Below, piece by piece: positions 27,472 to 36,139 of a DNA stretch of 63,033 bases. A model generated the notes under the pieces. That model was not told the DNA's origin. It searched no databases and worked only from the letters and a program-made list of their open reading frames with translations. Where the stretch lies: contig NZ_BBYR01000034.1 in assembly GCF_001293525.1 (NCBI RefSeq), positions 1-63,033 of the forward strand. Reading direction: 5' to 3'. Within the stretch, counting starts at the first letter, position 1, and each line of letters begins with the position of its first letter. The position numbers and the translations under genes were made by a program. Source of the DNA: Pseudideonella sakaiensis. Lineage in GTDB: Bacteria; Pseudomonadota; Gammaproteobacteria; Burkholderiales; Burkholderiaceae_C.

Positions 27472-28116
27472 TCAGGCGGCCGCGGGCGGCGGCTCGCGGC
27501 GCAGGGCCACACGCAATTCGGCGGCCAGCAGCGCGCGCAGCTCGGGGCGGACGAAGCGCCCCACGGCGATCCGGCGGCCCTGGCCGGACAGCTCGATCAG
27601 CGAGCGGTCGCCGCCGGACTCGGGCTCGACGCGGACCCAGGCGCGCTGGAACTCGACGCGATCGACGCGGCGACCGACGGCCCGCTCCACGGTCAAGGTG
27701 TCACGCCGCAGCGCAATGTGTTCGCGGTCGGCCGCATGCCGCGCATAGGCGAGCAGCGCGGCGCCGAGCGCCAGGATCTCGAGCCAGGCGAAGGGCATCA
27801 CCAGCCGGGCGCCCTGTTGCCAGAAGAAGGTCGCCACCGCAAGGGACAGCGCGCTCAGCACCGCGAAGCTGCCGAGCATCTGGGCCGGGGCCAGCGAGCA
27901 GTTGCGCCGCAGCGTCCATTCGATCTGCCAGCCGCCGGCGCCATCGCCACGCTCCTCGCCGAAGCGCCAGCCGCCGGGCTCTCGTGCGGCCGATGCGGCC
28001 ACTGCGCCGGCTTCGCCACCCGTTCGCCCCGTTCCACCCGCGCCGCCCGACGCAGCACCGGCGGCCGCCGGCGACATCGCGCCTGCGCCATCGATCGGGG
28101 TGCTGCTCGCCGACAT
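27472..28116 (-). CDS. DUF2244-family membrane protein
   Basis: 214 residues from the ATG at 28116. A disordered Ala/Gly/Ser N-terminus of about 60 residues is followed by the DUF2244 core: WTLRRNCSLAPAQM, two adjacent membrane helices, then REHIALRRDTLTVERAV and the end RRIAVGRFVRPELRALLAAELRVALRR. It lies 24 nt upstream of ctaC and is commonly the leading gene of betaproteobacterial cox operons. The function is unknown. Confidence 0.85.
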   Translation of the reverse strand: MSASSTPIDGAGAMSPAAAGAASGGAGGTGRTGGEAGAVAASAAREPGGWRFGEERGDGAGGWQIEWTLRRNCSLAPAQMLGSFAVLSALSLAVATFFWQQGARLVMPFAWLEILALGAALLAYARHAADREHIALRRDTLTVERAVGRRVDRVEFQRAWVRVEPESGGDRSLIELSGQGRRIAVGRFVRPELRALLAAELRVALRREPPPAAA

Positions 28117-28196
28117 GTTCAGATCTTGCCTCGACCGGGTCGCCCTCGCGACGGAAAACGGGCACCCCGGGGGCCCCGCACACACAACCGGCGAGT

Positions 28197-29126
28197 TTAA
28201 CCCAGGCCCGCCGTGCCGTCGGGCGCGGCGCGGCGGGAAGGCAGGGTGGCGCGCAGGTCTTCCAGCCCGACCCGCGCGGCGTCGCCGCGCGCCGGCCGCG
28301 GCGCGGCCTTGAAGGCATGGCCGTAGGCGACCTCCACGCTCAGCCGCAGCCGGCCGTCGCGGTCGCGCAGCGCCTCCATTGCGCGCTCCAGCCGCGCCCG
28401 CCAGCGCGGCGTGCGCAGCCCGGGCGCACGGTCCGGCGCCACGTTGCCGCCGAGCCCGCGCAGCTCGCCCAGCAGCGCGGCCGGGCTGGCCCAGGTCAGC
28501 GTCAGCGTCTCCTGGTCCATCACCGGGTCGGCGAAGCCGGCGTGCACCAGCATGTCGCCCAGGTCGTGCATGTCGACGAAGGCCGCCGACGGCGGGCCGA
28601 AGCCCGCGGCCGCGTAGACCGCGCGCAGCTCCTTGCCGGTGTCCGGGCCGAGGCCGGAGAACATCACGAAGCCCTCCACCGCCAGGGCCTGGTGCCAGCG
28701 CGCGAACAGGGCCGGCGGATCGGCCTCGGCCTGCAGCGCCATGTTGGAGAAGACCAGGTCGGCGCCGGCGGGCGGCAGCGGCTGGTCGGCCACCACGACC
28801 TCGTCGGCCGGCGCGGTCCAGCGCCGCGCCGTCCACCACGGCGCCTGGCGCTGGCGCCGGGCCAGCGCGGCCCAGTCGGCGTCCGGCTCGACCACGCGGA
28901 AGCTCGCGTCTGGACAGGCCGCACGCAGCACCTCCGCGCTCGCACCCAGGCTGCCCCACCACTCGATCACGCGCTGCGGACGGTGGCGGATCAGCGCGAG
29001 CCGCCCGGCCAGGCGGCGGGCGATCTCCGCATGCAGCCAGGGCCCGCCCGGCGCGGCCTGCTGGCGGCGCAGCAGGCGCCGCAACTGGCCCTGCACCCCC
29101 TTCTGGTCGATCGCGCGCTCGGGCAT
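28197..29126 (-). CDS. SAM-methyltransferase-like protein, BioC-type, with degenerate SAM motif
   Basis: 309 residues from the ATG at 29126. The overall pattern resembles BioC malonyl-ACP methyltransferase: SNMALQ, GFVMFSGLGPDTGKELR, FVDMHDLGDMLVHAGFADPVMDQETL. The usual glycine-rich motif I reads VIEWWGSLGAS here instead of a GxGxG loop, so SAM binding may be weakened or altered. It is divergent from comF by 21 nt, an arrangement often seen for this gene in Burkholderiales. A role in biotin pimeloyl synthesis is possible, not certain. Confidence 0.65.
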   Translation of the reverse strand: MPERAIDQKGVQGQLRRLLRRQQAAPGGPWLHAEIARRLAGRLALIRHRPQRVIEWWGSLGASAEVLRAACPDASFRVVEPDADWAALARRQRQAPWWTARRWTAPADEVVVADQPLPPAGADLVFSNMALQAEADPPALFARWHQALAVEGFVMFSGLGPDTGKELRAVYAAAGFGPPSAAFVDMHDLGDMLVHAGFADPVMDQETLTLTWASPAALLGELRGLGGNVAPDRAPGLRTPRWRARLERAMEALRDRDGRLRLSVEVAYGHAFKAAPRPARGDAARVGLEDLRATLPSRRAAPDGTAGLG

Positions 29127-29147
29127 GGCCCCAGTATATTGAGCCGC

Positions 29148-29969
29148 ATGCCGCGCCTCGCCGAGGCCCTGCGCCTGCCCACCCTGTGCGCGGCCTGCCA
29201 CGCCTGGAGCCGGGCGCGCGTCTGCGACGATTGCCGGGCCGTCGCGACGGGCACGCCGCGGCTGCGCTGCCGGCACTGTGCGCTGCCGCTGCCGCTGCCC
29301 ACGCCGGGCCCACGACCGGCACCGCCCGATGAACCCTCGTCGGGAGCAGCGTCTGCATCGGCATCGGCATCTCCAGCCCCGCCGCCCTTGCCGCCAGCCT
29401 CTGCGGCGCCGGCCGCCCCGTCCGCCTGCGGCCGCTGCCTGCGCCAGCCGCCGGCCCATGCGACCGCGCTGGCCGCCGTCGACTACGACGCCCCGTGGGA
29501 CCGGCTGATCACCCGCCTCAAGTTCCACGACGGTCTGGACCTGGCCCCGGTGCTCGCGGACACGCTGCTGGCGGCGATCCGGCTGCACCGGAATCCCCTG
29601 CCGGACTGGGTGCTGCCCGCACCGCTCGGCCCGGGCCGGCTGCGCGAGCGCGGCTACAACCAGGCCTGGGAGATCGCACGCCGCGTGGCCGCCGCGCTGG
29701 GCCGTCCGGCGCGGACGGACCTGCTGCTGCGCCCGCGCGACGGCGAGCGACAGACAGCGCTCGACCTCGCGGCCCGCGCCGCCAACGTGCGCGACGCCTA
29801 CGCGGTCGACCCGCGGCGGCGCGCGCTGCTGGCCGGCCGCACGGTGGCGGTGGTCGACGACGTGATGACCACCGGGGCGAGCGCGGAGGCGATGGCGCGC
29901 ACGCTGCGTGCGGCCGGTGCGGCATCGGTGGCCGTCTGGGTGGTCGCGCGCACCGCCGAGCCGGGCTGA
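29148..29969 (+). CDS. comF: ComF-family phosphoribosyltransferase-like protein
   Basis: 273 residues from the ATG at 29148. The N-terminal zinc-finger-like part has paired Cys (LCAACHAW, CDDC, CRHC and, after an unusually long Pro/Ala/Ser insertion of about 50 residues, CGRC). The core is a PRT fold with LITRLKFH, LPAPLGPGRLRERGYNQ and the PRPP loop VAVVDDVMTTGAS. ComF homologues support natural transformation or act with PriA in replication restart; the role here is not determined. Confidence 0.88.
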   Translation: MPRLAEALRLPTLCAACHAWSRARVCDDCRAVATGTPRLRCRHCALPLPLPTPGPRPAPPDEPSSGAASASASASPAPPPLPPASAAPAAPSACGRCLRQPPAHATALAAVDYDAPWDRLITRLKFHDGLDLAPVLADTLLAAIRLHRNPLPDWVLPAPLGPGRLRERGYNQAWEIARRVAAALGRPARTDLLLRPRDGERQTALDLAARAANVRDAYAVDPRRRALLAGRTVAVVDDVMTTGASAEAMARTLRAAGAASVAVWVVARTAEPG

Positions 29970-30010
29970 CCCCCGCGGGGGCGGGACGGGCAGCGCCCGG
30001 CCCTGGGGGC
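29970..30010 (+). repeat. Dispersed GC-rich intergenic repeat, copy A
   Basis: Between comF and trmL. The core is CCCCGCGGGGGCGGGACGGG followed by CAGCGCCCGGCC. The same core recurs at 30602-30634 and, inverted, at 35423-35464. It is self-complementary around CCCCCGCGGGGG, so it could fold in RNA. Confidence 0.7.
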
Positions 30011-30025
30011 GCTCACAATCCGCCG

Positions 30026-30496
30026 ATGTTCCGCATCGTGCTGGTCCACCCCGAGATCCCGCCCAACACCGGCAACGTGATCCGCCTGGCGGCGAACACG
30101 GGCTGCGCGCTGCACCTGGTGGAGCCGCTGGGCTTCTCGATGGAGGACCGGCTGCTGCAGCGGGCCGGCCTGGACTACCACGAGTACGCCCCGGTGCGCC
30201 GCCACGCCGACTGGGCGGCGCTGCGCGCGGAGGCCGACCGCAGCGGCGGCCGGCGCTTCGCCTTCACCACCCGCGGCAGCCGCTGGGCCACCGAGGTCGA
30301 CTGGCAGGCCGGGGACTGGCTGGTCTTCGGCAGCGAGAGCGCCGGGCTGCCCGAGGCGGTGCGCGAGGACTTCGCGCCCGACGATCGCGTGCGGCTGCCG
30401 ATGCGGCCCGGCCAGCGCAGCCTGAACCTGAGCAATGCGGTGGCCGTCGCGGTGTTCGACGCCTGGCGGCGCGCCGGCTTCGAGGACGCGGTCTAG
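30026..30496 (+). CDS. trmL: tRNA (cytidine(34)-2'-O)-methyltransferase
   Basis: 156 residues from the ATG at 30026. SPOUT-class methyltransferase: MFRIVLVHPEIPPNTGNVIRLAANTGCALHLVEPLGF at the N-terminus, WLVFGSESAGLP and the trefoil-knot LPMRPGQRSLNLSNAVAVAVFDAWRR at the C-terminus. It methylates the wobble base ribose of tRNA-Leu isoacceptors. The length matches TrmL. Confidence 0.94.
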   Translation: MFRIVLVHPEIPPNTGNVIRLAANTGCALHLVEPLGFSMEDRLLQRAGLDYHEYAPVRRHADWAALRAEADRSGGRRFAFTTRGSRWATEVDWQAGDWLVFGSESAGLPEAVREDFAPDDRVRLPMRPGQRSLNLSNAVAVAVFDAWRRAGFEDAV

Positions 30497-30601
30497 CCAG
30501 GGGCCCCCTGCACGCGGAGCCTGGGCGAGCACCGCCCGGCCCGGCGCCTGCATGCCCGCCCCGCTGAGCGCGGCGCTCTGCGCGCGGCCGCCTCAAGTTT
30601 T

Positions 30602-30634
30602 CCTGGGGGGCGGGACGGGCACCGCCCGGCCGGG
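30602..30634 (+). repeat. Dispersed GC-rich intergenic repeat, copy B
   Basis: TGGGGGGCGGGACGGGC followed by ACCGCCCGGCCGG, matching copy A at nearly every base of the core. It sits in the 144-nt space between trmL and the 3' end of the Bug receptor gene, which otherwise shows only short GC-rich inverted repeats. Confidence 0.7.
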
Positions 30635-30640
30635 GAGCGC

Positions 30641-31666
30641 CTACTCCGGCTGCACGCCGGCCGCGCGGATCACCTGCGCCCAGCGCTCGCGCTCGCTGCG
30701 CATCAGCCCGGACAGGCCCTCGGGCGCGGTCCCGGCGGCGCTGAAGTACTGGCCGAGCAGGCGCTGGCGCAGCTCGTCGCTCTTGACGATGCGCACCAGC
30801 TCGTCCGACAGCCGCCGCACGATCGGCGCCGGCGTGCCGGCCGGCGCCAGCACGGCCTGCCAGGAGATCGCCTCGAAGCCCGGGTAGCCCTGCTCGACGA
30901 AGGTGGGCAGCTCGGCCAGCGAGGCGGCGCGGCCGAGCGTGGTCACGCCCAGGGCCCTCAGCCGGCCGGCGCGCACCTGGCCCATCGCGATGCCCGGCAC
31001 CATGAAGCCGGCCTGCACCTGGCCGGCCAGGATGGCGTTGACCACCTGCGGGAAGCCCTGGTAGGGCACGTGCACCAGCGACAGCCCGGCGCGCGCCTTG
31101 AAGGACTCCATCGCCAGGTGGGCCGCGCTGCCGTTGCCGACGCTGCCGTAGTTGAGCTGGCCGGGCCGCGCGCGCGCGATGCGCACGAAGTCGGCCACGC
31201 TCTCGGCGCCGAGCGCGGGATCGACCACCAGCACGTTCGGCGAGGTGGCGATCAGCGACACCGGCGCCAGCTCGCGCACCGGGTCATAGGGCAGCTGGCG
31301 CGACAGCAACGGCGCGGTGACCAGCGGGCCCTGGATCGTGAACAGCAGCGTGTAGCCGTCCGGCGCCGCCTTGGCGACCGCGCCGGTGCCGACATTGCCG
31401 CCGGCGCCGGGCCGGTTCTCGATGACGACGGGCTGGCCGAGCCGCGCCGCGAGCGGCTCGGCGACCAGGCGCGCCACCAGGTCCGGCGAGCTGCCGGGCG
31501 GGAAGGGCACGACCAGCTTGACGGGCCGCGCAGGCCAGGCCGGGGCCGCCCCGGCGGCAGGGGCAGCCGCGGCGGCCGCCGCGGCCATGCCCGACACGGC
31601 GCCGAGCGCCACCGGCCGGGCGGCCGCGCCGATCAAGCCGAGGCCGAGGAGGGTTCGTCGTTGCAT
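30641..31666 (-). CDS. Bug-family tripartite tricarboxylate transporter substrate-binding protein
   Basis: 341 residues. The twin-arginine-like/Sec leader begins [18 protein letters not shown]. The mature protein has the Bug pattern [59 protein letters not shown], and [24 protein letters not shown]. Bug proteins capture carboxylates or other small ligands in the periplasm. No TctA/TctB membrane partners are adjacent, which is usual for the many orphan Bug genes of Burkholderiales. The ligand is unknown. Confidence 0.93.
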   Translation of the reverse strand: MQRRTLLGLGLIGAAARPVALGAVSGMAAAAAAAAPAAGAAPAWPARPVKLVVPFPPGSSPDLVARLVAEPLAARLGQPVVIENRPGAGGNVGTGAVAKAAPDGYTLLFTIQGPLVTAPLLSRQLPYDPVRELAPVSLIATSPNVLVVDPALGAESVADFVRIARARPGQLNYGSVGNGSAAHLAMESFKARAGLSLVHVPYQGFPQVVNAILAGQVQAGFMVPGIAMGQVRAGRLRALGVTTLGRAASLAELPTFVEQGYPGFEAISWQAVLAPAGTPAPIVRRLSDELVRIVKSDELRQRLLGQYFSAAGTAPEGLSGLMRSERERWAQVIRAAGVQPE

Positions 31667-31770
31667 CGCGGTCTCCGTGCTGTGCCGGCACCGCCGCCCG
31701 TCAGGCGTGCGGCGGCAACTCCGGTTCGTGGGGTGGACGAGCGGGCGTGGCGGCTTCGTTCACAGCGTCT

Positions 31771-32790
31771 TCAATGCTCCGGGCGCGCGTCGCGGCCCAT
31801 CAGCGCCTCGAGCGCCTGCGCTGCACTCCAGCGGCCCTCGAGCACGCGCACCACGGCCTGGGTGATCGGCATCTCCACGCCGAGCGCCTCGGCCCGCTGC
31901 GCCACGCTGCGCGCGCAGTGCACGCCTTCGGCGACGTGGCCGAGCTCGACCAGGATCAGCGCCAGCGGCTGCCCCTGCGCCAGGCGCAGCCCGACCTGGC
32001 GGTTGCGCGACAGGCCGCCGGTGGCGGTGAGCACCAGGTCACCGAGGCCGGACAGCCCCATGAAGGTCTCGGGCCGCGCGCCGAGCGCGAGGCCGAAGCG
32101 GGTCATCTCGGCCAGCCCGCGGGTGATCAGCGCGGCGCGCGCGTTCAGGCCCAGGCCGGTCGCCGGGTCGGCGCCATCCAGCAGCATGCCGTCGGCGATG
32201 CCGGTGGCGATCGCGAGCACGTTCTTCACCGCGCCGCCGACCTCCACGCCGACCACGTCGCCGGCGGTGTAGACGCGCAGGCCGTCGCCATGGAACGCGT
32301 CGACCGCGCGCTGGCAGACGGCCGGGTCGGCACTGGCCGCCACCAGCGCCGTGGGCTGGCCGCGTGCCACCTCGAGCGCGAAGCTCGGCCCCGACAGCAC
32401 GCCGGTGGGCCCGCCCGGCCAGACCTCCTGCGCGATCTCGTGGGCCAGCTGCGCACTGCCGTGCTGCAGGCCCTTGCAGAGCCACAGCGTCGGCGTGCCG
32501 GCGGGCAGGCGCTCGCGCACGGCGGCCAGCATCTGCGGCAGCGCCGCCATCGGCGTGGCAATCACCACGAGCCCGCCCGCCGCATGCTCGAGCGCCGCGT
32601 CCAGGTCGGCACCCACCTGCAGCGCGGCCGGCAGCACGCGGTCCTTCAGGTAGCGCTGGTTGCGCCGCAGCGAGCGCATCTGCGCGGCCTGCTGCGGGTC
32701 GCGCGCCCACAGGCGCACCGCATGGCGGCCGCAGGCCTGCACCGCGAGCGCAGTGCCCCAGGCGCCGGCGCCCAGCACGGCGATCTTCAT
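31771..32790 (-). CDS. gpsA: Glycerol-3-phosphate dehydrogenase [NAD(P)+]
   Basis: 339 residues from the ATG at 32790. The Rossmann motif is [16 protein letters not shown], followed by [24 protein letters not shown], the catalytic Lys in [18 protein letters not shown], and [23 protein letters not shown]. It makes sn-glycerol 3-phosphate for phospholipids. It is the last gene of the rhodanese-grxC-secB-gpsA operon, 38 nt after secB. Confidence 0.96.
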   Translation of the reverse strand: MKIAVLGAGAWGTALAVQACGRHAVRLWARDPQQAAQMRSLRRNQRYLKDRVLPAALQVGADLDAALEHAAGGLVVIATPMAALPQMLAAVRERLPAGTPTLWLCKGLQHGSAQLAHEIAQEVWPGGPTGVLSGPSFALEVARGQPTALVAASADPAVCQRAVDAFHGDGLRVYTAGDVVGVEVGGAVKNVLAIATGIADGMLLDGADPATGLGLNARAALITRGLAEMTRFGLALGARPETFMGLSGLGDLVLTATGGLSRNRQVGLRLAQGQPLALILVELGHVAEGVHCARSVAQRAEALGVEMPITQAVVRVLEGRWSAAQALEALMGRDARPEH

Positions 32791-32828
32791 CGTGCCCGGC
32801 TCCCGGCGGGACGGCCGATCAGGGCCGG

Positions 32829-33287
32829 TCAGTTGATGGCAGCCGCGGCGCCGTTGCCGGCCTGGGCCTGCTGCGCCTCGTACATGGCCTGGAAGTTCAT
32901 CTCGGCCAGCACCACCGGCGGGAAGCCGGCGCGCGTGCAGACGTCGGAGATGATCGCGCGCAGGTAGGGGTAGATGATGTTCGGGCAGGCGATCGCGATG
33001 ATCGGCTGCAGCTGGTCGTCGGGGATGTTGCGGATCTCGAAGATCCCGGCCTGCTTGGCCTCGACCAGGAACAGCACCTTGTCGGCCACCTTGGTGGTGA
33101 CGGTGGCGGTGACCGCCACCTCGAACATGCCGTCGCCGATCGGCTCGGCGCCGAGCCCGAGGTTGATGTCGACCTGCGGCTGCGCCTGTTCCAGCAGGAT
33201 CTGCGGCGAATTGGGCTGCTCGAGCGACAAGTCCTTCAGGTACAGGCGCTGGATCTGGAACACGGGGGTGGAGGTCTCGTCGGCCAT
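32829..33287 (-). CDS. secB: Protein-export chaperone SecB
   Basis: 152 residues from the ATG at 33287. Typical of Sec[89 protein letters not shown]. The tetramer holds preproteins unfolded and delivers them to SecA. It lies between grxC (181 nt upstream, enough for an internal promoter) and gpsA. Confidence 0.97.
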   Translation of the reverse strand: MADETSTPVFQIQRLYLKDLSLEQPNSPQILLEQAQPQVDINLGLGAEPIGDGMFEVAVTATVTTKVADKVLFLVEAKQAGIFEIRNIPDDQLQPIIAIACPNIIYPYLRAIISDVCTRAGFPPVVLAEMNFQAMYEAQQAQAGNGAAAAIN

Positions 33288-33468
33288 GGTGGTGCGTGCA
33301 AGGAAAGGGAAGGCGCCACAACCGCCGGCTGCATGCGCGGCCGCGATTATGGCGGGGGCAGGGAACGGGGCGGCCGGCAGCTCGGCGCGGCGGCCCGGGC
33401 GGCCGCCCGGCACGCGGCGGCCGGGGCCGCCTGCTGCGGCTCGTGATCTGGGCCGTTCCCAGGCGTTC

Positions 33469-33726
33469 TCAGGCGGCCAGCAGCGGCGCCAGCCCGCCCG
33501 ACTGGTCGAGCGCGACCAGGTCGTCGCAGCCGCCGACGTGGGTCTCGCCGATGAAGATCTGCGGCACGGTGCGGCGGCCGGTGCGCGCCATCATCTCGGC
33601 GCGCTGCGCCGGGTCGAGGTCCACGCGGATCTCGTCGATCGCGTCGACGCCGCGCTGCTTCAGCAGCTGCTTCGCGCGGATGCAGTAGGGGCACACCGCG
33701 GTGGTGTACATGGTGATGGCGGGCAT
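33469..33726 (-). CDS. grxC: Glutaredoxin 3
   Basis: 85 residues from the ATG at 33726. It has the dithiol active site VCPYCIRAK, the cis-Pro segment [10 protein letters not shown] and GGCDDLVAL. It is a cytoplasmic glutathione-dependent thiol reductase. It follows the rhodanese gene by 28 nt; the rhodanese-grxC-secB order is conserved in Betaproteobacteria. Confidence 0.96.
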   Translation of the reverse strand: MPAITMYTTAVCPYCIRAKQLLKQRGVDAIDEIRVDLDPAQRAEMMARTGRRTVPQIFIGETHVGGCDDLVALDQSGGLAPLLAA

Positions 33727-33754
33727 GGCTTCGTCCTTGCGCGTACGGCGACGC

Positions 33755-34165
33755 TCAGGCCGTCTTCTCGACCGGCAGGTTGGCTTCGCGCCAGGCGGCC
33801 AGTCCGCCGGCCAGCGCCTGGGCCTTCTCGTAGCCCAGCTTGTGCAGGATGCCGACGGCGCGGCCGGCGCGCGCGCCCGTCGGGCACACCACCACCAGCG
33901 GCAGGGCCTTGTTCTTCGGCAGCTCACCCGAGCCCTCGAGCTGGCCGAAGGGCACGTTGCGCGCGCCCGCGGCATGCGCGGCGGCGAACTCGGCCGGCTC
34001 GCTGACGTCGAGCAGCACCGCCTTCTCGCGGTTGATCAGCCGCACCGCCTCGGCCGCGGTGACCCGCCCGCCGCCGCTGCCGCGCGCCAGCAGCGGGCGG
34101 AGCAGCAGGGCCCCGGAGACGGCTGCCGCGAGAAAGAGGAACCAGTTGTCGACGAAGAATTTCAC
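33755..34165 (-). CDS. Membrane-anchored rhodanese-domain protein
   Basis: 136 residues from a GTG at 34165. An N-terminal membrane helix ([15 protein letters not shown]) is followed by a single rhodanese domain: [28 protein letters not shown], active-site Cys in [13 protein letters not shown], and [15 protein letters not shown]. It probably handles sulfane sulfur at the membrane. It is the first gene of the grxC-secB-gpsA operon and divergent from gpmA; an ATTATAGAAT stretch near 34209 in the shared spacer is a likely -10 region. Confidence 0.88.
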   Translation of the reverse strand: MKFFVDNWFLFLAAAVSGALLLRPLLARGSGGGRVTAAEAVRLINREKAVLLDVSEPAEFAAAHAAGARNVPFGQLEGSGELPKNKALPLVVVCPTGARAGRAVGILHKLGYEKAQALAGGLAAWREANLPVEKTA

Positions 34166-34321
34166 GCAGGCCGCGCGGCAGGCCGCGCCCAGGGAAGAAC
34201 AACCCGCGATTATAGAATTCCGCCTCCCGTGGCCCGGCCTGCCGGGCGGCACCGCGCCTCGCCGGTGCCCGGCGCGCCGGCCGCGCGCCGCCCTCCCCTC
34301 CCCCTGCCGCCGCGCCGCCCC

Positions 34322-35065
34322 ATGTACCAACTCGTGCTGATCCGCCACGGCGAATCGACCTGGAACCTCGAGAACCGCTTCACCGGCTGGACCGACGTCG
34401 ACCTGACGCCCACCGGCATCGCCCAGGCCCGCGAGTCCGGCCGGCTGCTGAAGGAGGCCGGCTTCGCCTTCGACCTCGCCTACACCTCGGTGCTCAAGCG
34501 CGCGATCCGCACGCTCTGGCTGGCGCTCGACGAGATGGACTGCACCTGGCTGCCGGTGAAGAAGGACTGGCGCCTGAACGAGCGCCACTACGGCGCGCTG
34601 CAGGGCCTCAACAAGGCCGACATGGCGCGCCAGTACGGCGACGAGCAGGTGCTGGTCTGGCGCCGCAGCTACGACACCCCGCCGCCCGCGCTCGACCCGG
34701 CCGACCCGCGCAGCGAGCGCGCCGACCGCCGCTACGCCGGCCTCGCCGACGGCCAGGTGCCGCTGACCGAGTGCCTGAAGGACACCGTCGCGCGCGTGCT
34801 CCCGTGCTGGAACGACGAGATCGCCCCGAGCATCCGCGCCGGCCGTCGCGTCGTCATCGCCGCGCACGGCAACAGCATCCGCGCGCTGGTGAAGTACCTG
34901 GATGGCATCGGCGACGCCGAGATCGTGGGCCTCAACATCCCGAACGGCATCCCGCTCGTCTACGAGCTCGACGCCGACCTGCGGCCCACCGGCCACCGCT
35001 ACCTCGGCGACGCCGAAGCGGCAGCCCGGGCCGCGGCGGCAGTGGCGGGGCAGGGCAAGGCCTGA
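34322..35065 (+). CDS. gpmA: 2,3-bisphosphoglycerate-dependent phosphoglycerate mutase
   Basis: 247 residues. It has [29 protein letters not shown] with the phospho-accepting His, [42 protein letters not shown] and [20 protein letters not shown]. It interconverts 3- and 2-phosphoglycerate in glycolysis. Full family length with all catalytic residues. Confidence 0.97.
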   Translation: MYQLVLIRHGESTWNLENRFTGWTDVDLTPTGIAQARESGRLLKEAGFAFDLAYTSVLKRAIRTLWLALDEMDCTWLPVKKDWRLNERHYGALQGLNKADMARQYGDEQVLVWRRSYDTPPPALDPADPRSERADRRYAGLADGQVPLTECLKDTVARVLPCWNDEIAPSIRAGRRVVIAAHGNSIRALVKYLDGIGDAEIVGLNIPNGIPLVYELDADLRPTGHRYLGDAEAAARAAAAVAGQGKA

Positions 35066-35086
35066 GCGGGCGCGGGGCGGATCCGA

Positions 35087-35405
35087 TGGCGCTGCGGCCG
35101 CTGCTGGCCCTCCTCCTGCCGCTGGCCCCGGCTTCACGCTGACGGTCGATCCCGTCGAGCGGGATATCCCGGCGCGGCCCATGAAGGCCACGCTCCGAGC
35201 GACGCACGTGACGGCCGCGCCCGTGCTCGAACTGGCCAGCCGGGCCGCCGGGACCTTCCACGCGGTGTCAGGTGTGGTTGCCTTCGATCCGAAGCCGGGC
35301 CGGACCTACGTCGTGAGGGGCACCCTCGGCCCCCAGGGCTCGCAGGTCTGGATCGAGGAAGAGGGCACGAAGCGGCGGGTCACCGAGGTCGTGCACGGCC
35401 CGTAG
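35087..35405 (+). pseudogene. Small secreted protein gene with a +1-type frameshift after the signal peptide
   Basis: An ATG at 35087 begins a signal-peptide-like MALRPLLALLLPLAPA but reaches TGA at 35141. From the same spot another frame continues without a stop to TAG at 35403 as GFTLTVDPVERDI, then TLRATHVTAAPVLELASRAAG and a C-terminal KRRVTEVVHGP. Joined by one base near 35125-35135 they make a single exported protein of about 105 residues. This is either a recent inactivating indel or a sequencing error. I do not recognise the family. Confidence 0.6.
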
Positions 35406-35422
35406 ACGGTTCGACTGATGAG

Positions 35423-35464
35423 CCCCCCCGGGCCGGGCGTTGCCCGTTCCGCCCCCCGCGGGGG
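35423..35464 (-). repeat. Dispersed GC-rich intergenic repeat, copy C (inverted)
   Basis: Read on the minus strand: CCCCGCGGGGGGCGGAACGG followed by GCAACGCCCGGCCCGGGGGG, the same element as copies A and B, at greater length. It lies between the frameshifted gene and the SRPBCC gene. Confidence 0.7.
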
Positions 35465-35533
35465 TTCATAAAACGTGGGGCGGCCCGGCGTATTCTTGTG
35501 AGCAGTCGATCCTTGACTCCCGGGAGGATGGCG

Positions 35534-35974
35534 ATGAAGACGCTCCATTTCGAGACCACCCTGCAGGCCACGCCGGCGCGGGTCTGGGACGAGCTGCTCG
35601 GCCCGGACGGCTACCGCGCCTGGACCGCGGCCTTCGGCGAAGGCTCCCACTTCGTCGGCAGCTGGGACGAAGGCGCCCGCATCCGCTTCCTCGGGCCCTC
35701 CGGCGACGGCATGTCCGCGGAGATCGCCGAGCACCGGCCCCAGGCCCTCGTCTCGATCCGCCACCTCGGCGTGATCACCGGCGGTGTCGAGGACACCACC
35801 AGCGACAGCGTGCGCGCCTGGGCCCCGGCCTACGAAACCTACCGCCTCACCGAGGTCCCCGGCGGCTGCCTCCTGAGCGTCTCGGTCGACACCGCGCCGC
35901 AATGGGAGGCCCACATGCAGGAGACCTTCCCGAAGGCGCTGGCGCTGCTCAAGGGGCGCTGCGAAGCGGCGTAG
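35534..35974 (+). CDS. SRPBCC/START-like domain protein (AHSA1-type)
   Basis: 146 residues from the ATG at 35534, which has GGGAGG 6 nt upstream; an ATG at 35528 sits too close to that site. The N-terminal motif HFETTLQATPARVWDELLGPDGYRAWTAAFGEGSHFVGSW is typical of AHSA1/SRPBCC helix-grip proteins, which bind hydrophobic ligands or act as chaperone cofactors. The ligand is unknown. It is the last ordinary gene before the accessory island. Confidence 0.82.
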   Translation: MKTLHFETTLQATPARVWDELLGPDGYRAWTAAFGEGSHFVGSWDEGARIRFLGPSGDGMSAEIAEHRPQALVSIRHLGVITGGVEDTTSDSVRAWAPAYETYRLTEVPGGCLLSVSVDTAPQWEAHMQETFPKALALLKGRCEAA

Positions 35975-36139
35975 GCGGGCGCCGGGAGAGGCTGGCGAGT
36001 CGAACCCGATCAAGGACCGCTTTGCCCCCTGGGCGCATGGAATGGCAGCAAGGCGCCCGCAAACGAGGCCGCGGCGAAGAAACCGGCTGCAGCCGACTGG
36101 TGCAAGGCGCGCCGGGGCTTCAGACGGACGACGCCTCGA

